Part shown: positions 25,780 to 38,189 of the stretch, in pieces
How positions within the stretch are numbered: the first letter of the stretch is position 1
Layout of the letters: each line of letters begins with the position of its first letter
DNA from: Cristatella mucedo
Taxonomy: Eukaryota; Bryozoa; Phylactolaemata; Cristatellidae
DNA length: 64,000 bases
Direction: 5' to 3'
NCBI GenBank assembly: GCA_009760855.2
Contig: WPIO01000224.1
Coordinates: 163,501 to 227,500, forward strand
The notes under the pieces: generated by a model
Seen by the model: the letters and a program-made list of their open reading frames with translations, nothing else
The model's database searches: none
Told to the model about the DNA's origin: nothing
Made by a program: the position numbers and the translations under genes

Positions 25780-26940
25780 ATAACAAATGTATCATTTTTA
25801 TTATAGCTGAGAAAATCCATTTATCTTTAGTTTCAATAAATTATACCTATTATAGTAAATAATTATTAATATTTATCTATATACACCCGCAAGATTGTAT
25901 TATCTTCAACATCAAAAAATGCAAACAGCTCGCCTATTTGCTAACACAGCTGGGACTTAACGAAAGGACATTAAGCAAAACGTTAACACGATCAAGGCTG
26001 ACAACTTGTTTCTATTTAATTGCTATCTTAACTACAGCAACCTGTTTAGCTGTCTCCTATCTCCCTGGTCCCTACAGAGCGATAATTACCTGCAGCCTCG
26101 GCTTATATTAAGACTGCAAATTACTGTTGCTTAATATCGGAATTTTAAAATTTCCAAAATATTATCATAATTCGCACGAAATAGAATGTTCTGCTACCTT
26201 TTCTGAAAACATGTTTACCTTGGTTAACTTTTTTGTCTAGCAATCTTGTGTCCTCAGGGACACGGATAAGTCATTATCATGGACATTAAAGGTCATTATT
26301 CTTCTGAGTTTACTATAAGCACCGCTTGTGTTTATTTTTTACCCAGTATCTCAAACTTCGTGTATTTAGAGTCAGAGTGACTGGAAAGATATCTTACCTT
26401 TGAGCCTGCTAAAAGAATGTATTGCTATTTTTATTTCACTTGTAACTCTGTATGACACTAGTGAAGATTTTATTATCTTGTGTGGGATCAAAACAGCTTT
26501 CTAAAAGGTATGAAAAACCTTCGAACGTTGAGCAATTGATACCACCGATCACTGTTACTGATTGGCAACGCCCTTTTCGGATCAAACTTCTCTACCATGT
26601 TATTTCCATATTTTGAAGCGGTCAAAAAATAATCAAGTAGACATGTCACCCATTGTGTTCCATCAATATGCGTTCAAAAAAATTGCTCTACTAACTTAGA
26701 TGGTCTGATTAGAATAAAGTGCTACAATGACTGTAGATTCGATCAAGCTTCGATTCCGTAGCTAATCAGTTTTGTATAAACTACATATAATTCTAATGAC
26801 CCTTGACAGTTTCTATTTATTTTTTTACGGCATAATTACCAGGATTGAATAAATTTTACATATACATTTGAAAAATATTAAAGCTTTCCAGCGTAAACGC
26901 CTCTAGTTTTTCGAGACTTTTATCTTTATTTAACATACAT
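25780..26940 (-). other. Receptor intron 5 (5' part), unassigned
   Basis: AT-rich, with no exon or repeat recognised between the SINE-B copy and the microexon. Confidence 0.45.
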
Positions 26941-26942
26941 AC

Positions 26943-26964
26943 CTGCTCAACTGTCTACGCCGAC
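26943..26964 (-). CDS. IgSF receptor, 22-nt microexon (RRRR stop-transfer)
   Basis: This is a predicted 22-nt exon, 114 nt after the transmembrane exon. The acceptor is GGTTACTTTTTAG before GTCGG, and the donor is GAGCAG|GTATGT. It starts in phase 1 and ends in phase 2. The previous exon ends in phase 1 and the last exon needs a phase-2 upstream donor, so this exon solves a frame conflict that direct joining would leave. With the shared codons it reads RRRRQLSR, giving the basic stop-transfer expected just inside the membrane. It is found by reading, not by transcript data. If it is skipped, the last exon would be read out of frame, so it could also be a point of alternative splicing. Confidence 0.7.
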
Positions 26965-27078
26965 CTAAAAAGTAACCATTCAATTAGTAGCTTGCTGAAA
27001 ATTGACGCTGTCAATAACTTTGCATAGGCGAATGCGCATAAAAAATTTGTGAACATTAATAAATGAAAATCTACTTAC

Positions 27079-27456
27079 GAAGAATTACCACAGCTATAAC
27101 CACTCCAGTCACCACCGTTAAAACAGTTCCAATAGCTGGTAGCACCTCGATGAGAATTTTGTCATGTGAAGTTTGCTTCGAACTTAAATCGGCCTCCAAA
27201 GTCGTTGCCATTTCAATAGTTATAAATGTTGTCGTGACACGCATACCAGTTACCGGGTTAGTGGCAATGCATACAAAAGGCAACCCGTGTTTTGCCGAAG
27301 TAATTGTATATATAGGACCTTCAGCTGATAAAAATTCTTTAGTCACGGACCAATGATAGTAGGCTCTGGGATAGCTCTCTATGAAAGAGCTGCAATTGAG
27401 GACTGATTTTCCTCCTGTAGTATAAACTTTAACAAATTTCTCTTTCGCGTAGATGT
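27079..27456 (-). CDS. IgSF receptor, membrane-proximal Ig domain plus transmembrane exon
   Basis: The exon is 378 nt (126 residues), phase 1-1. The acceptor is CCATTATTTACAG before ACATC, and the donor is CTTC|GTAAGT. The first 80 or so residues form an Ig domain with canonical landmarks: LNC, then YHW 14 residues after that cysteine, and PFVC 41 residues after it. This is the only Ig exon here that keeps the C-strand tryptophan. A stalk of about 25 polar residues follows. A hydrophobic helix of about 22 residues, rich in V, I, L, G and T, runs to the exon end. Carrying the last Ig domain and the membrane helix in one exon is somewhat unusual, since IgSF genes often split them. The arginine cluster that would stop transfer is on the microexon 114 nt downstream. 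Confidence 0.85.
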
Positions 27457-27779
27457 CTGTAAATAATGGAAACAACAATGAAAATAGTAATACAAATTAA
27501 TTAATCTTCACCCTAGTGGTTTACATTAACCCCTATGTACATTGAGATGTTAGTAATACCACTTATAAGAATAATGATTGTAAGTTTGTGCAGCGCTCTA
27601 AGGTAAATCAATCTTGCGATAAGCACTTTCACATGCTTTAATGTAAGCATGAATAAACTCACAGTGGTGACGTGCAGTGTCAACTACATAATAGGGTCAA
27701 AGATAGCACGCACATTATCAATATGTAAATATAATTAGTTGTAAAATACACAGTAGCAGCACGTATAAGTATACAGAGG

Positions 27780-28930
27780 ACAAATCATGAGTACCCTCAA
27801 AATAATAAGAATACTAATATAACAATTATTATTATTATACTTGGTATCGCAACCTCGGAGAACTCAATCTCTTTCCAGGCACTTTAAATTTGCTGCAAAT
27901 GAACCACGATCGAATGGTAAGCGGTAGCGTGCGGAACACACAATGTGAATAACAAGGTTAGCGACGACATGCACAGGGTCAACAAGCATGGCTAGTGTCA
28001 GTAAGCATAAGCACATAAAGGTCGCATCACCGGCACCCACTAAATACTGTCATAAATAGATCCGTTTTAGTTTCTTTTTAAATGTGGACAAGTCAGGAGA
28101 TGTCGTGACACAGGTCGAGAGTGAGTTCCACACTTTTCAGCATACGAACTGGAGGATTTGAGATTTGTAAGAGGTATGGGTAAACAGTTGGATTCCGAAA
28201 GGCGGGTGGTATGATGCATAGCCTGGTGGGGGAGTAGATCCGATAGGTAGATTGGGTCCAAAGAATGAAGGAACCGAAAATTCCGTGACAAAATATTGAG
28301 GTCTATACGTTGCTTGACTGGGAGCCAGTACAGGTCGGCGAGAATCGGTTGAATGTGGCAACTGCAACGCTCATGGCAGAAAAGCCTAGCTGCGGAGTAT
28401 GTTTTGGTGAGCCTTGATGGCACACTAGGTAAGGTGGCCCAATTTCCAAATCCGACATGCTTTGCCCCTAACAAGTAAGCTGATTTTATAGGCATTCAAT
28501 TTAAGGAAGTTTGCTGCCATCCATATGTGGATGTCATCAATACATGCAGCAAGGGAGTTGAGAGAATGTCACGTGCTGGAGGGCTGGAGGGCTCGGAGGG
28601 ATCAAAGCAAAAATACCTACTAGTGTCATCTGCACAGAAGTGAAAGCCTGGATTATGCGACGATCACGTTGGCAAGAGGGAAAGTATAAATCGTAAAAAA
28701 CGGGATCGAGCACACATCCCTGAGGTACCACATATCTCAGAGGTCCCTCTTAAGATCTTTGTCCATTCACATCAATACTCCGGAGTTTCCCACTGAGGTA
28801 GGACCTGAACCATTGCAACGCAGTGCCAGTGATGCCCAGGCGAGATGAGAAGTGCTCAGGAAAGATTTGGGGATCGATAGCTTCAAAATGTGCCTAACTA
28901 AAGAGCTAAACAAGTAGAGACACTCTATCT
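27780..28930 (-). mobile_element. LINE1 copy with embedded SINE-B piece
   Basis: 3' end near 27835 (ATTATTATTAT, then ACCTCGGAGAACTCAATCTC). Frames at 28067-28731 code the C-terminal and mid RT parts, all broken. A SINE-B head (TTGGTGAGCCTTGATGGCAC) interrupts it at 28404-28450. Confidence 0.75.
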
Positions 28931-28934
28931 AAAC

Positions 28935-30110
28935 CTGCGAGATGCTTCGAGAATCCGGTGCATTTTTAGCTTTTGTGAGGTTCATTAATATAAGTTCACC
29001 AAGTTCGTTAGCCCGATGTAGTGGCTATCAATGCGCATGCATTCTGCCTGTAATAAGATCAAGTAGTAGTATTATGATGGTACAGCAAAATGAGAGTCAT
29101 TTTTTAAAACCGGTAAGGGGAAATAATTGTTTTATTTGCATATTTAAGTGGTACAGGCAATCTCATAGTTGACATTGGAACTTCCTTGCAACGCCTACCT
29201 TTGGTATGCTATGAATGAGCATAAAAATAATCTACACTAAATTCTTTAATGGCTTATTTATAAATTTGATTTTTAACGTGATTTTTTTTTTACTTACAAA
29301 TTCATTTGCACATGAAAACTTCAGATTTCTCCCGCCTTAGTGAACAAGCAAATTTTCACAGCAATGCATTTCACGACACAACAAGAATATAAGCTTACCT
29401 ATCGCAGACCACAACGAGAACAACAAGCTATAAAGGAGGCCACTCAGGACCTATCTGCCGAAACGCAACAAAATGTACCTGACAAACTCAACAAAAGCAA
29501 AATAATTACGTCGAAGCCCTCAATATTTGAGTTGTAGAACCTCTGCGAACTCTTAATTTACGGTGAGTTCAAAATCAATCATAGACTGAACAATAGATGC
29601 AGGCATTTCACTCCCCAAGTTAAAGTATTTAGTCAACGCCCAATGATCAGCCAGCCTCACCAGCAATGTTAGGTTTACAACTACGTCAGCAAACACTCAG
29701 GCCACGGGTGAAACGCAATACTTACATTTCCCAAGATTTTGCAGTGGCACATGCTCGCCCCTATAAAAATCTCTACCTTCTTACAGATAATAGGGATTTT
29801 AAAAATTATATTACTTCTTTTTTAATCTTATCAAGCCAGGCGATATCGCGACGCTAGTACGGTATGAGTACCAAGATTTAAAAACTTACAAACTACAAGT
29901 ACTTCCTAAACAGGGTCTAAGGTTTTTTCGACGCTTAGCTATACAATTTGAGCTATCTGTATTTCTATATGGGGAAGAAAACAATTATATTCACTCTGAA
30001 AGGGAATGTATTTGCATAGAATTTAAATGCAAACCTTCGTAGTTTAGCAATCTCTTAGACCATAAGAGAATGATGCACATCCACTACTGTTGACAACGCT
30101 TACAGTTGCC
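28935..30110. other. Unassigned intron 3 sequence
   Basis: Holds a plus frame at 29340-29537 rich in Q, K and T with no domain, and donor-like sites near 29294 and 29392 that could not be paired into an exon. Confidence 0.35.
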
Positions 30111-30117
30111 ACTCATA

Positions 30118-30345
30118 TGATAATAATAATAACATTTGCTATAGTGTCCTTTAGAATAACTCGATGCCTTTCTGGGCACTTTACACTGGCTGCAATGGAA
30201 GCTTGATTGAATGGTTAGTGGTAGCATGCTCAATGGCAACAGGTATAACATGGTTAGAAGCGACATGCACAGGATCAGCATGCAAATATGGTTCGCAGCA
30301 GCATGCACATGGTATATGCACTGTAAGGACAATTACCATGACTGA
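30118..30345 (-). mobile_element. LINE1 3' end
   Basis: ATAATAATAATAAC tail, then TTTCTGGGCACTTTACACTG and the GCATGC/GGTTAG blocks of the LINE1 3' UTR. Confidence 0.7.
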
Positions 30346-30714
30346 GTAACTGAAGTCGAAAGCGAGAGGCTGTAAGAGAAGCTGAAAGAAACTGTGCCTT
30401 GACACATGCCATTGCTAAATTAATTATGATTGTTTGCAATTAAAACAATTGAAACTTGTTTTATCCTTATGGAATGTTTATAATGTTTCATCAGTATGGA
30501 ATATTAACCAGTTTGTAATGCTTCAGCTTCGATCCCTAATAACTTCAAGACCGGCTTTATTATAGTCTGCATGTGGGAATGTGGTGCTTGTTTATGAAAA
30601 TGACGATCTAAGAAAGACATCAAAAACAGCCTATCAATGATCAGACGATCCTACTGCATAAGGATGGAGACTCACTCAGCCTGGGTTTTTCAGGCCGATC
30701 AGACTGCTGCTGAC

Positions 30715-31199
30715 GCTATATAAGCTCCTGTCGGTGGGCTTGGTAACTAGGCTTGTTGTTCACCTTCGTGTGGGAGGCTGGCTTTCTTTGCAGCAGAAGG
30801 GCTTTCTGCCAGGCGTCGACAGCGGCCTCCTTTCCAGGTCGAGGCAGCCTTTTTAGAATGGCCAATGATAATGGCACCGACTGCCGTTCTTTGTACACAG
30901 CCTTCGTAGACCTACAGAGTTCTTTCGGGAGCATGCAGTACTCGACTCTAATGCGTGCTCTGAGAAGCCTCGATGCGGCCCAGGTCTTCTGCAGGTTCGT
31001 AGAGCAGTTATACACCAATGCGATAACGGTGCCGCACTTGCAAGACCAAGATCTCGCGCTGTTTCACACAACGGTAGGCATTCGGAAGGATGATCCAATG
31101 TAGCTTATTAGGTTTGACATGGCCATTGAACCAATCGTTACATCGATCCTGAGCTTGATCTTGGCGCGTGTGGCCTTAGGCTTCCGATTGGTCTCGACG

Positions 31200-31262
<63 letters not shown>

Positions 31263-32410
31263 GCCGACAACCTAGCCATATTTGCTTCGTCACGGCATGA
31301 TCTTCAGGAGCTGGTCACTACAGTAGAGCAGCCCATCGACACTCTGGAAAATGCTCTCCTTCGGCCAGCTTGGAAAGTGACGTGTGACGGTAAGCGTTTG
31401 TCTGCATGGCACAGATATCCCCAGCCTGTTGCCTACCTCGGCAAACGGTGAGGTCTCGGCTACCGCAGGTGGACATGGTGAGGGCTTGCCAATCTCTCAC
31501 GAGGGATATCAATGCATTGCAGCCTTCTCTCCTTGCCCGCTGGCAGAAGCTTGACGCTATGAGTACGTCCTGCTGCCAGGGTTGACTGCTATGCCGGGTG
31601 AGGATGGTGCCGGCCAAGCTGCTTGCACCTACGAGTCTGCCGCCATGCGCCTGTGCGGAGACTCCTACTGCCTCCCCCAACGTTTATCTGTCCACTTTCC
31701 GTTCGCTCCCATGGCGGTGGGCTGGCTGGACCTGATGCTACTCTGGGTGAACGTATGGATCCTGCTGGTCACATAAGCTTTCCGGGTGCTCTGCTCCCTG
31801 GACCCACATTGTTCCCAGTGGTACGATTACGGCTTGACCGGGAGGCCGGAGCAATGGGAAAACTGGTTCCTGCCAACGTTAAGTGGTTGGCTGCTGAGGA
31901 ACAGTGTTCCGCTCATTTACGAGTCCGCCAGCAACCGCAATGGCTTTAGATCCTTGTGGGAAGACTCACGGAAGTGCCTGCGAAAGCTGTACTGTATCTT
32001 AAGGCTCTTTGTAGCCGAGCTGGGCATCACTCGCCGGGATAATGCCCTGGTTGACGTCATCTTCAAGCCACTGGGAATAGTTACGCTAGAGCTGCTTATG
32101 GAGGTCGTCTACTGGAGAACAGTAGGCTGCCTAGCTCAACCAGGGCTAAGTGTAGTGCCTACGCACCAACCACTAAGGCATGCACAGCCACTTCTTTCGC
32201 ATCGGCCTCAGGGTGTCGTTGAAGACCTGATGAATCGTTCATCGAGGCCACCTAAACCTGCTTGCAGTTCGTGAGGTGAGCTACCGATTTAAGTCCACCG
32301 CATGCCGTCGCTGCTCCACGGAAAGGGAGAGACTGCCGCATGTCTTCTTCAACTCATCTACGACGCCTGCTATCAGGGCCAGACTCAATCTGGTCCTAAA
32401 TCAGCTTTAT
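30715..32410 (+). mobile_element. R2/NeSL-like LINE relic (RT and zinc-finger region)
   Basis: This differs from LINE1 and LINE2 and is GC-richer than its surroundings. In order the frames show an AFVDLQSSFGSM patch, the place of the DxxxAFD/GS palm motif; GIRKDDPM, a decayed QGDP motif; LADNLAIFASS, the place of the catalytic ADDLAI with the second Asp now Asn; and near 32300 CRRCSTERERLPHVFFN, which resembles the Cx2C-H-C finger after RT in R2/NeSL elements with the last Cys lost. Stops and frameshifts occur after 31451. A TC microsatellite is inserted just before the catalytic motif. Clade assignment is by motif pattern only. Confidence 0.5.
31204..31262. repeat. TC microsatellite inside the R2-like relic
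   Basis: A 59-bp nearly pure TC run. It translates as Ser-Leu repeats on the plus strand and Arg-Glu on the minus, so long frames across it are artefacts. Confidence 0.95.
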
Positions 32411-32785
32411 ATGTCTTTATAATAAATATGTTATGAGCCTCGAGTCTTGTCCCTCTCATCCTTCAAAAAATCTGCTGCTCTGAAACTACTTGAGAAAACG
32501 CCATACTATAACCAGAGTACTCAAGCAACTTCTGGCCACTTTCGCTACTTCCAGTATTAGTAATGACAATGGAAAATGTAGTGGCAGAGCAGCAAAACTT
32601 AAAAATTGAAACTTCACACCAAGCATGTTAGTATTGGTCAGGTCGCGCTATCAATAGTTTTACTTCCAAGTCATCAATGCTTCAGGGTTCAAAACCTCCC
32701 TGGGAATACATTTATAGGAAGAATGTATGAAGATTTGTCTTTTTCGGAATAGTTTGAGACTACTTACTGCCAAACCCATCTGTAA
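32410..32785. other. Unassigned intron 3 sequence
   Basis: No gene or repeat recognised. Confidence 0.35.
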
Positions 32786-32789
32786 AACC

Positions 32790-33450
32790 TTAAATCTATC
32801 TTACTCAGACCACTGAGTTAGTGCAATCGTTTAGGTCTAATCTCAGTAGGTGACTCAAGAATAATAAAATCTATGAGAAAGGTATATTAGATGAGCCATT
32901 AAAGTATGTGGTCCCACAGCGGTAAGTGTTTAAGTGGTTAATCCACTTTTTTCACAATTTACACTTCCTGTCTTGCCGCCATATAGCAAATCAATACCAT
33001 AGGCCTCCATTAAAATACCAATAGCACGCAGCTGTATCGATACTTTCATTTCTCTTAGCCTTCAAACTTGTCAAACTCAATCATATTCCTTCCGGCTTGT
33101 AAATCTGACATCCGAGCTTGGATAAGAGCAAACTTTCTGAAATTAGATTAAAATAAAATGAAAATACTAGTTTTTGGCAAACAACGGGTGACTCAGATAT
33201 TGGAAAGCTTAACTCGCAAAATCAACTCGGCCCGCATATCATCAGTGGTCTTTTCTAACAATCTCGGTGTATTGTTCCTAACTAACCTTTCAATAGATAA
33301 CCATATCAGGTTCACAGTCAAGTCTGCATCTCTTTAACTTCATCATTTTGCATAAATTTTGACCTGCTGAGACTGGGATACTACATTCTAATCGTTCGTG
33401 CATTCTTATCATCCATCCCTGATTCCTCTAACGACTGCTTGCTGGCCAAC
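32790..33450 (+). mobile_element. LINE1 copy, RT mid part, decayed
   Basis: GTCTAATCTCAGTAGG (RSYLSG region), GTGGTCCCACAGCGG (GVPQG region) and, near 33170-33330, ILVFGKQRVTQILESL then NNLGVLFLTNLSIDNHI match the reference copy. It is interrupted by many stops. Confidence 0.65.
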
Positions 33451-33459
33451 TGGCCTGTG

Positions 33460-33900
33460 CTCTGCACCTATACACCAGCGACTGTAAATCCACAAAGCCA
33501 GAAAAATTGCGTAGATGTTACTCAGGAGATTTTGATATAGTTCACCCAAAGCTTAAGCGGCCTTCGGAAGGCATGCGTAGCCAGAGTACGTCATCTCGCA
33601 CAGAAAATATAATAAGCATAGCTGAGTAAGGAGAGCATTTGAGGTAGTAATTAGCATAGAAGTCGCAGTTTAGGAAGAAAAGCTGGAAAGGATGTTCCAC
33701 AGCCAGCCGCAGGCAAATAGATATCTTTCCATGCGAATTGTGTTTGTTGGTTCCACCATCTAGACCCTGCAGAGCAAAAGCTTCTGTCGCCAACGGTTTT
33801 TGAGTAGAGCATTTAGCAGCTAATTTATTATCCATGCTGCATCTAAGGGCACGGGGAGGCTGAAACTGGTGCAGCACTTCAGCTAGGTATGAATAAGTTA
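33460..33900 (-). mobile_element. LINE2 3' fragment
   Basis: The minus frame at 33542-33877 includes LHQFQPPRALRCSMDNKLA, matching the LINE2 copy at 8.5 kb. The CTTAAGCGGCCTTCGG block is present. Confidence 0.65.
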
Positions 33901-33954
33901 TGCTCTAGGTTCACGTTACGATGTGTCAAATTAGGAACCTTGATGAGTATCTCT

Positions 33955-35310
33955 GCTTGTTTTGCTCAATCTTTCGGCAGCTTTTCCTACTATCAATCAC
34001 CAAGTTCTTTTTGAGCGCATCTCATCTCGCCTGAGCATCTCTGGCAATGCACAGCAATGGTTCAGGTCCTATCTCAGTATGAGACTCTAGAATTTTGATG
34101 TGAATGGAAAAGATCATTCGATGAACCCCTGAAATATGTGGTACCTCAGGGATCTGTGCTTGCTCCCGTTCTTTTCATGGTTTACACTTTCCCTCTTGCC
34201 GATGTGATTTCCAATGACAATCTAGGCTTTCACTTCTTCGCAGGTGAGACTCAGTTGTATCTTTGTTTGATCCCTCCCAGCCCTCGAGCAAGACAAATTC
34301 TCTCAACTTCTTTGCTGGATGCATTAATGACATCCGCATATTTAAGGGAGCAATTTTTTTTAATTTGAATGATGATAAAACCAACTTAAAAGTTATATGA
34401 AAACCAAGTGTGATTGTGAAATTGGAAAGGCTAATGCTCAAAATCGGCTATGCCATAAAATCAGCGGTTGAATCTGCACGAAATCTAGGTGTTATGCTCC
34501 AAAGTGACCTTTCATTAGACGCCCACATCAGCTCCACAATAAAATCTACTTACTTTCAGCTAAATAAAATTGCTCAAATTCGGGCTTGTTTAGACAGGGA
34601 TATCGCATCGCAGTTGGTCCATGCATTATCCGTATTGACTTCTGTAACTTGCTGCTTGCTGGTCTACCGGCCTGTGCAATCAAGCGCTTACTAAGCAATC
34701 AAGTGCAAGACTCTGAAGCTAGGCTTGTCTATCATGAGCTTCGTAGTCGCCACATCACACCTCTTCTCGCCGACCTGCACTAGCTCCCAGTCAAGCAACG
34801 CATCGACTTGAAGGTCCTGTCACCTGCTTTTAGGTCTCTTCATTCTTTAGCTCAGTCTACCTATCAGACTTACTCCCCCACCAGGCTAAGCATCCTACCA
34901 CCTGGATTTTTGGAATCGAACTACTTATCCACACCTCGTACAAATCTCAAATCACCTTTGAAGATTGTGCCTTTTATTCGTATTCTCCCAAAGCCTGGAA
35001 TTCACTCCCGACGTGACAACATTTAAAAAGAAACTAAAAACACTTCGATGTATCGCAGCAATTAGTAGGTCCCTGTGATTCTTCCTTTATAGGCTTATAC
35101 ATGCTGACACTGTGTATGCTGCCTATGATCATACTTGCACACTGACCCTATGCATTTCAACCCTAACCATGTAATTTTTGTCGTTTAGTGAGCGTGCTAA
35201 CGCTAACCATTCGATCGCGCTTCCTTTGCAGTAAATGCATAGTGCCTTGACAGAGATTGAGTTCTCTGATGGCGCCATATCAAATGCATTATCATGTACT
35301 ATTTTTATAA
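33955..35310 (+). mobile_element. LINE1 copy, RT catalytic region to 3' end
   Basis: Plus-strand copy with VPQGSVLAPVLFMVYTFPLA, then FHFFAGETQLYLCL, where the catalytic YADD is degraded to FAGE. Later it has ARNLGVMLQSDLSLDAHIS and the C-terminal part, then a 3' end near 35265 (GAGTTCTCTGATGGCGCCAT, ATCAAATGCATTATC). Confidence 0.85.
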
Positions 35311-35314
35311 TGTC

Positions 35315-36350
35315 AGTTGGCAGGCAACAAATTCAGTGGGGCAGACATCCATAGCAATAACGAGATCTGTGATATGACCACTGACGTCAGTGCTTTGATT
35401 AACGTTTTGAACCAGCCAAAGTTCGCCAGACAGTCAAGAAATGAGCTGTTATCAAAGAAACTTTTAAAGTCTCTTAAAATCAGCAACATCCTGTCACATA
35501 CATGCATTTTAGTGAGAAACTCAAAAAATGCCTCTACAAACAAGAATAGGCTACCAGAATTATTTCAGCAGATGACAACACGTGGAGGCAGTGTCTTTGA
35601 CGGGAACCTGATTGAAACTGATCGCAGCATTAGCTATACGACAAACCTCACTTCTTATAGTCGAACGATTCACGAACAACACTACCAAGTAAGCTTCAAA
35701 CCTTTTCAGACCGCATCGACTGAAAGAATAGTGTGGCGATCTCAGATATGCATCTACCTGAGCAGGTCGTCAGCAGTGTGTCGGTTAGCAGAATGCATCT
35801 AGATTTTCATGAACAGCCGGGCCGCGGATGATTAACCCCTTGATTTTGACCAAGCGGACGTTTGACAAGCGGAATCTAGCGGAGGCTTTCCAATAACTGA
35901 TTGACACCGATTAGGTGCGTGCCTGCTAGTAGCCTTGTAGCCCGCCTTGAATACGCTACCCCGTAAATTAAAAATTGCAATTTAAAATGAAACCAAGTAA
36001 TCGCCGGCGGTCGACTTTCCGCACCATGCTGATGCGCAATGATGGAGCTACGAACACGGCGATTTCTAATCTGCTCTTTAAACTTGCGGGTCGTAGGTTT
36101 GATAGCCGAGCGGCTGTTAGGGCGAAAGCATGATGCATAGAGGTTTCTACTGACTTGCGGAAGCAGGCCGGGCGGTAGCTGTCTTCGAATGGTGACATCG
36201 CACTTAATGCTAAAACGGTCCTGTTTAAGTAGCATATCCATGGACAGCTCAATAAAAATCACAGCAAAGATATTGTTAAAATACCAGAATGTATCACAAA
36301 GAAGTTTGGTAAAGATCCAGACGACACTTGGAGTCCCCCAAAAAAGCACT
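35315..36350 (+). repeat. Repeat U copy 1 (unclassified dispersed repeat)
   Basis: It aligns along its length with 58050-59245. Shared landmarks are TTTTAGTGAGAAACTC/TTTTAGTGAGGAACTC, GCGGACGTTTGACA/GCGGACATTTAACA, CACCATGCTGAT and GTCCTGTTT-AGTA-CATATCC. A 161-codon plus frame (35317-35802) and a 157-codon minus frame (35876-36349) lie in it. Neither shows a known domain, and neither is clearly kept in the other copy. It may be a DNA transposon or a non-autonomous derivative. Strand is arbitrary. Confidence 0.55.
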
Positions 36351-36389
36351 CAAGCGCAGGAAGGAATCTGACTTTTACAGTTAGTGCTA

Positions 36390-37000
36390 AATTCTGGAGC
36401 TAGGCATGTCTGCGGTAAGCGTTGCAGTTGCCACATCACACCACTTCTAGCCGACCTACACTGGCACTAAGCCAGGCAGTGCATCTCCTTCAAGATCCTG
36501 CCACTCACTCTAGGTCCCTTCATTATCTGGCTTCAGCATAGCTATGAACTCTACTTTCCCAGGCTAGCCATCTTAATACCTGCTCTCCTTAATGTAATCG
36601 TTAAGCTAAACCTCATACGAATCTCAAATCCTTAGGAGACAATGACTTTCATTCATGTGCTCTCAACGCTTAAACAAACTTTCGACAAAAGTAATGACAT
36701 TGCCGGGCACGATGCCTTTTAAAAAGAAGCAAAACCAACTCTTTCTACCACAGTATTTAGTGGTTCTTTATGATTTTTCTATCGTGTGCTTATTCTTTCT
36801 GACATTGTGCATGCTACTACTAACATGATTGCATAGTGACCCTAGGCTTGTCATCTCTATGTAACGCTTCTCGACAATGAGCATGCAAACAAACACTAAA
36901 CATGCAAATTTTGCTTCCTTTACATCATGTGTAAAATGTGTAGAAAGAGAATGAGTTCTCTAATGGCTCTTTACAAACGTATCTTTCATCATTATAATTA
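36390..37000 (+). mobile_element. LINE1 3' part, decayed
   Basis: TAAGCGTTGCAGTTGCCACA, CACACCACTTCTAGCCGACC and the 3' UTR blocks, ending AGAATGAGTTCTCTAATGGC near 36969. Confidence 0.65.
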
Positions 37001-37009
37001 TCATAGCAG

Positions 37010-37510
37010 ACATGAAAATGGCTAGGAGTAGAAAGGTCAACCTTGGTGACCATAACAATATCGGTTTTATAGCACCATAATAGACTAATTTTAATTATTT
37101 GTATACAGAATAAATATATTTTGCTGAATGAAAAATATTACCCAATGATTTTGATGATATTCACGGTAAAAACGTGCAAAAGCAACTAAGCGTTGCAGAT
37201 AGGCTAGCCCACTAAGATTCTGGGGTGTTTAGTTGCTGCAAGCTAACCCTGCTCAAGTCTTTCACTGGAAGGTAGGAATTCATTATTGAACTCAGCTGTC
37301 TCTGACATCTATGCTTTGAAAAGGGTACGCCATTTTATTTCTTGTTTGTTCTGCTCCCAGTTAAGCAGGGATGATTCTCGATTACGGATTAAACCCTATA
37401 GTAGCAAGAGTTTACGAAAACTGTCGGAGTAACTTTAGACTTGACGCCCAGTGATACCATCCACTTACGCATAAACTTTCGACAAAGCTCCCAAGTATGC
37501 TTGATCACGA
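37010..37510. other. Unassigned intron 3 sequence
   Basis: No gene or repeat recognised. Confidence 0.35.
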
Positions 37511-37519
37511 TAATGTTAA

Positions 37520-38185
37520 CAATAATAATAGTTCATTGATATAGTTGCCTCAGAGAGTTTAATCTCTTTCTATGCACTGTATATGTGCTGCAATTGGAGC
37601 GTGGTCAAAAGGTTAGTTATAGAACGCTCAATGACAACAAGTATAACATGGTTAGAGGTGAAATACATAAGGTCAGCACGCAAAGGTGGTTAGTAGCAGC
37701 ATGCACAGAGTGACCACCCATAAGCATACAAAGAACCAATCACACGACCCACTAGATGTCGTGATAAATAGATGCGGTTTGGTTTCTTTTTTAATGTCGC
37801 CAAATCAGGTGATGTCGTAATGCTAGTTAGAAGTGAGTTCTAGGCTTTGGAAGCATACGAACCAAAGGCAAGGTCTCTAAAGAAGTTGAGGTCTGTACGA
37901 GGTGCAGCTACACGATGTTATCCATAAAACGGGTGATACGATCCTGAGCAAGGTGGAGATTATATTTACTAAGTAGATTTGAGTCAAAAATAAAGGAACG
38001 TAAAAGTGAGTGACAGAACCTTGAAGTTGACGCCCTTTTTGACTGGGAGCCAGTTATGGTCAGCTAAAAGTAGTATGGTGTGATAATTGCGACGTTCACG
38101 ACAGTCAAGCATAGCTTCAGAGTTTTGCACCAGCTTTAAGGCCCTGCTTACATAGGCCGGAAGACCAACAAGGAGTTGGTTACCG
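37520..38185 (-). mobile_element. LINE1 3' part
   Basis: AATAATAATAG tail, AGTTTAATCTCTTTCTATGC, then the C-terminal RT region on the minus strand up to CCGGAAGACCAACAAGGAG. It is decayed with no frame left. Confidence 0.65.
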
Positions 38186-38189
38186 AAGT

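Noticed and set aside
29340-29537. Plus-strand 65-codon frame as an exon
   Set aside because: Its Q/K/T-rich composition, lack of a domain and unpaired splice sites give no support.
31119-31451. Long frame with a Ser-Leu run, possible secreted protein
   Set aside because: The run is a TC microsatellite inside a broken RT relic.
35317-36349. Two long frames (161 and 157 codons) as host genes
   Set aside because: They lie in repeat U, face opposite strands, show no domain and are not kept open in the copy at 58 kb.
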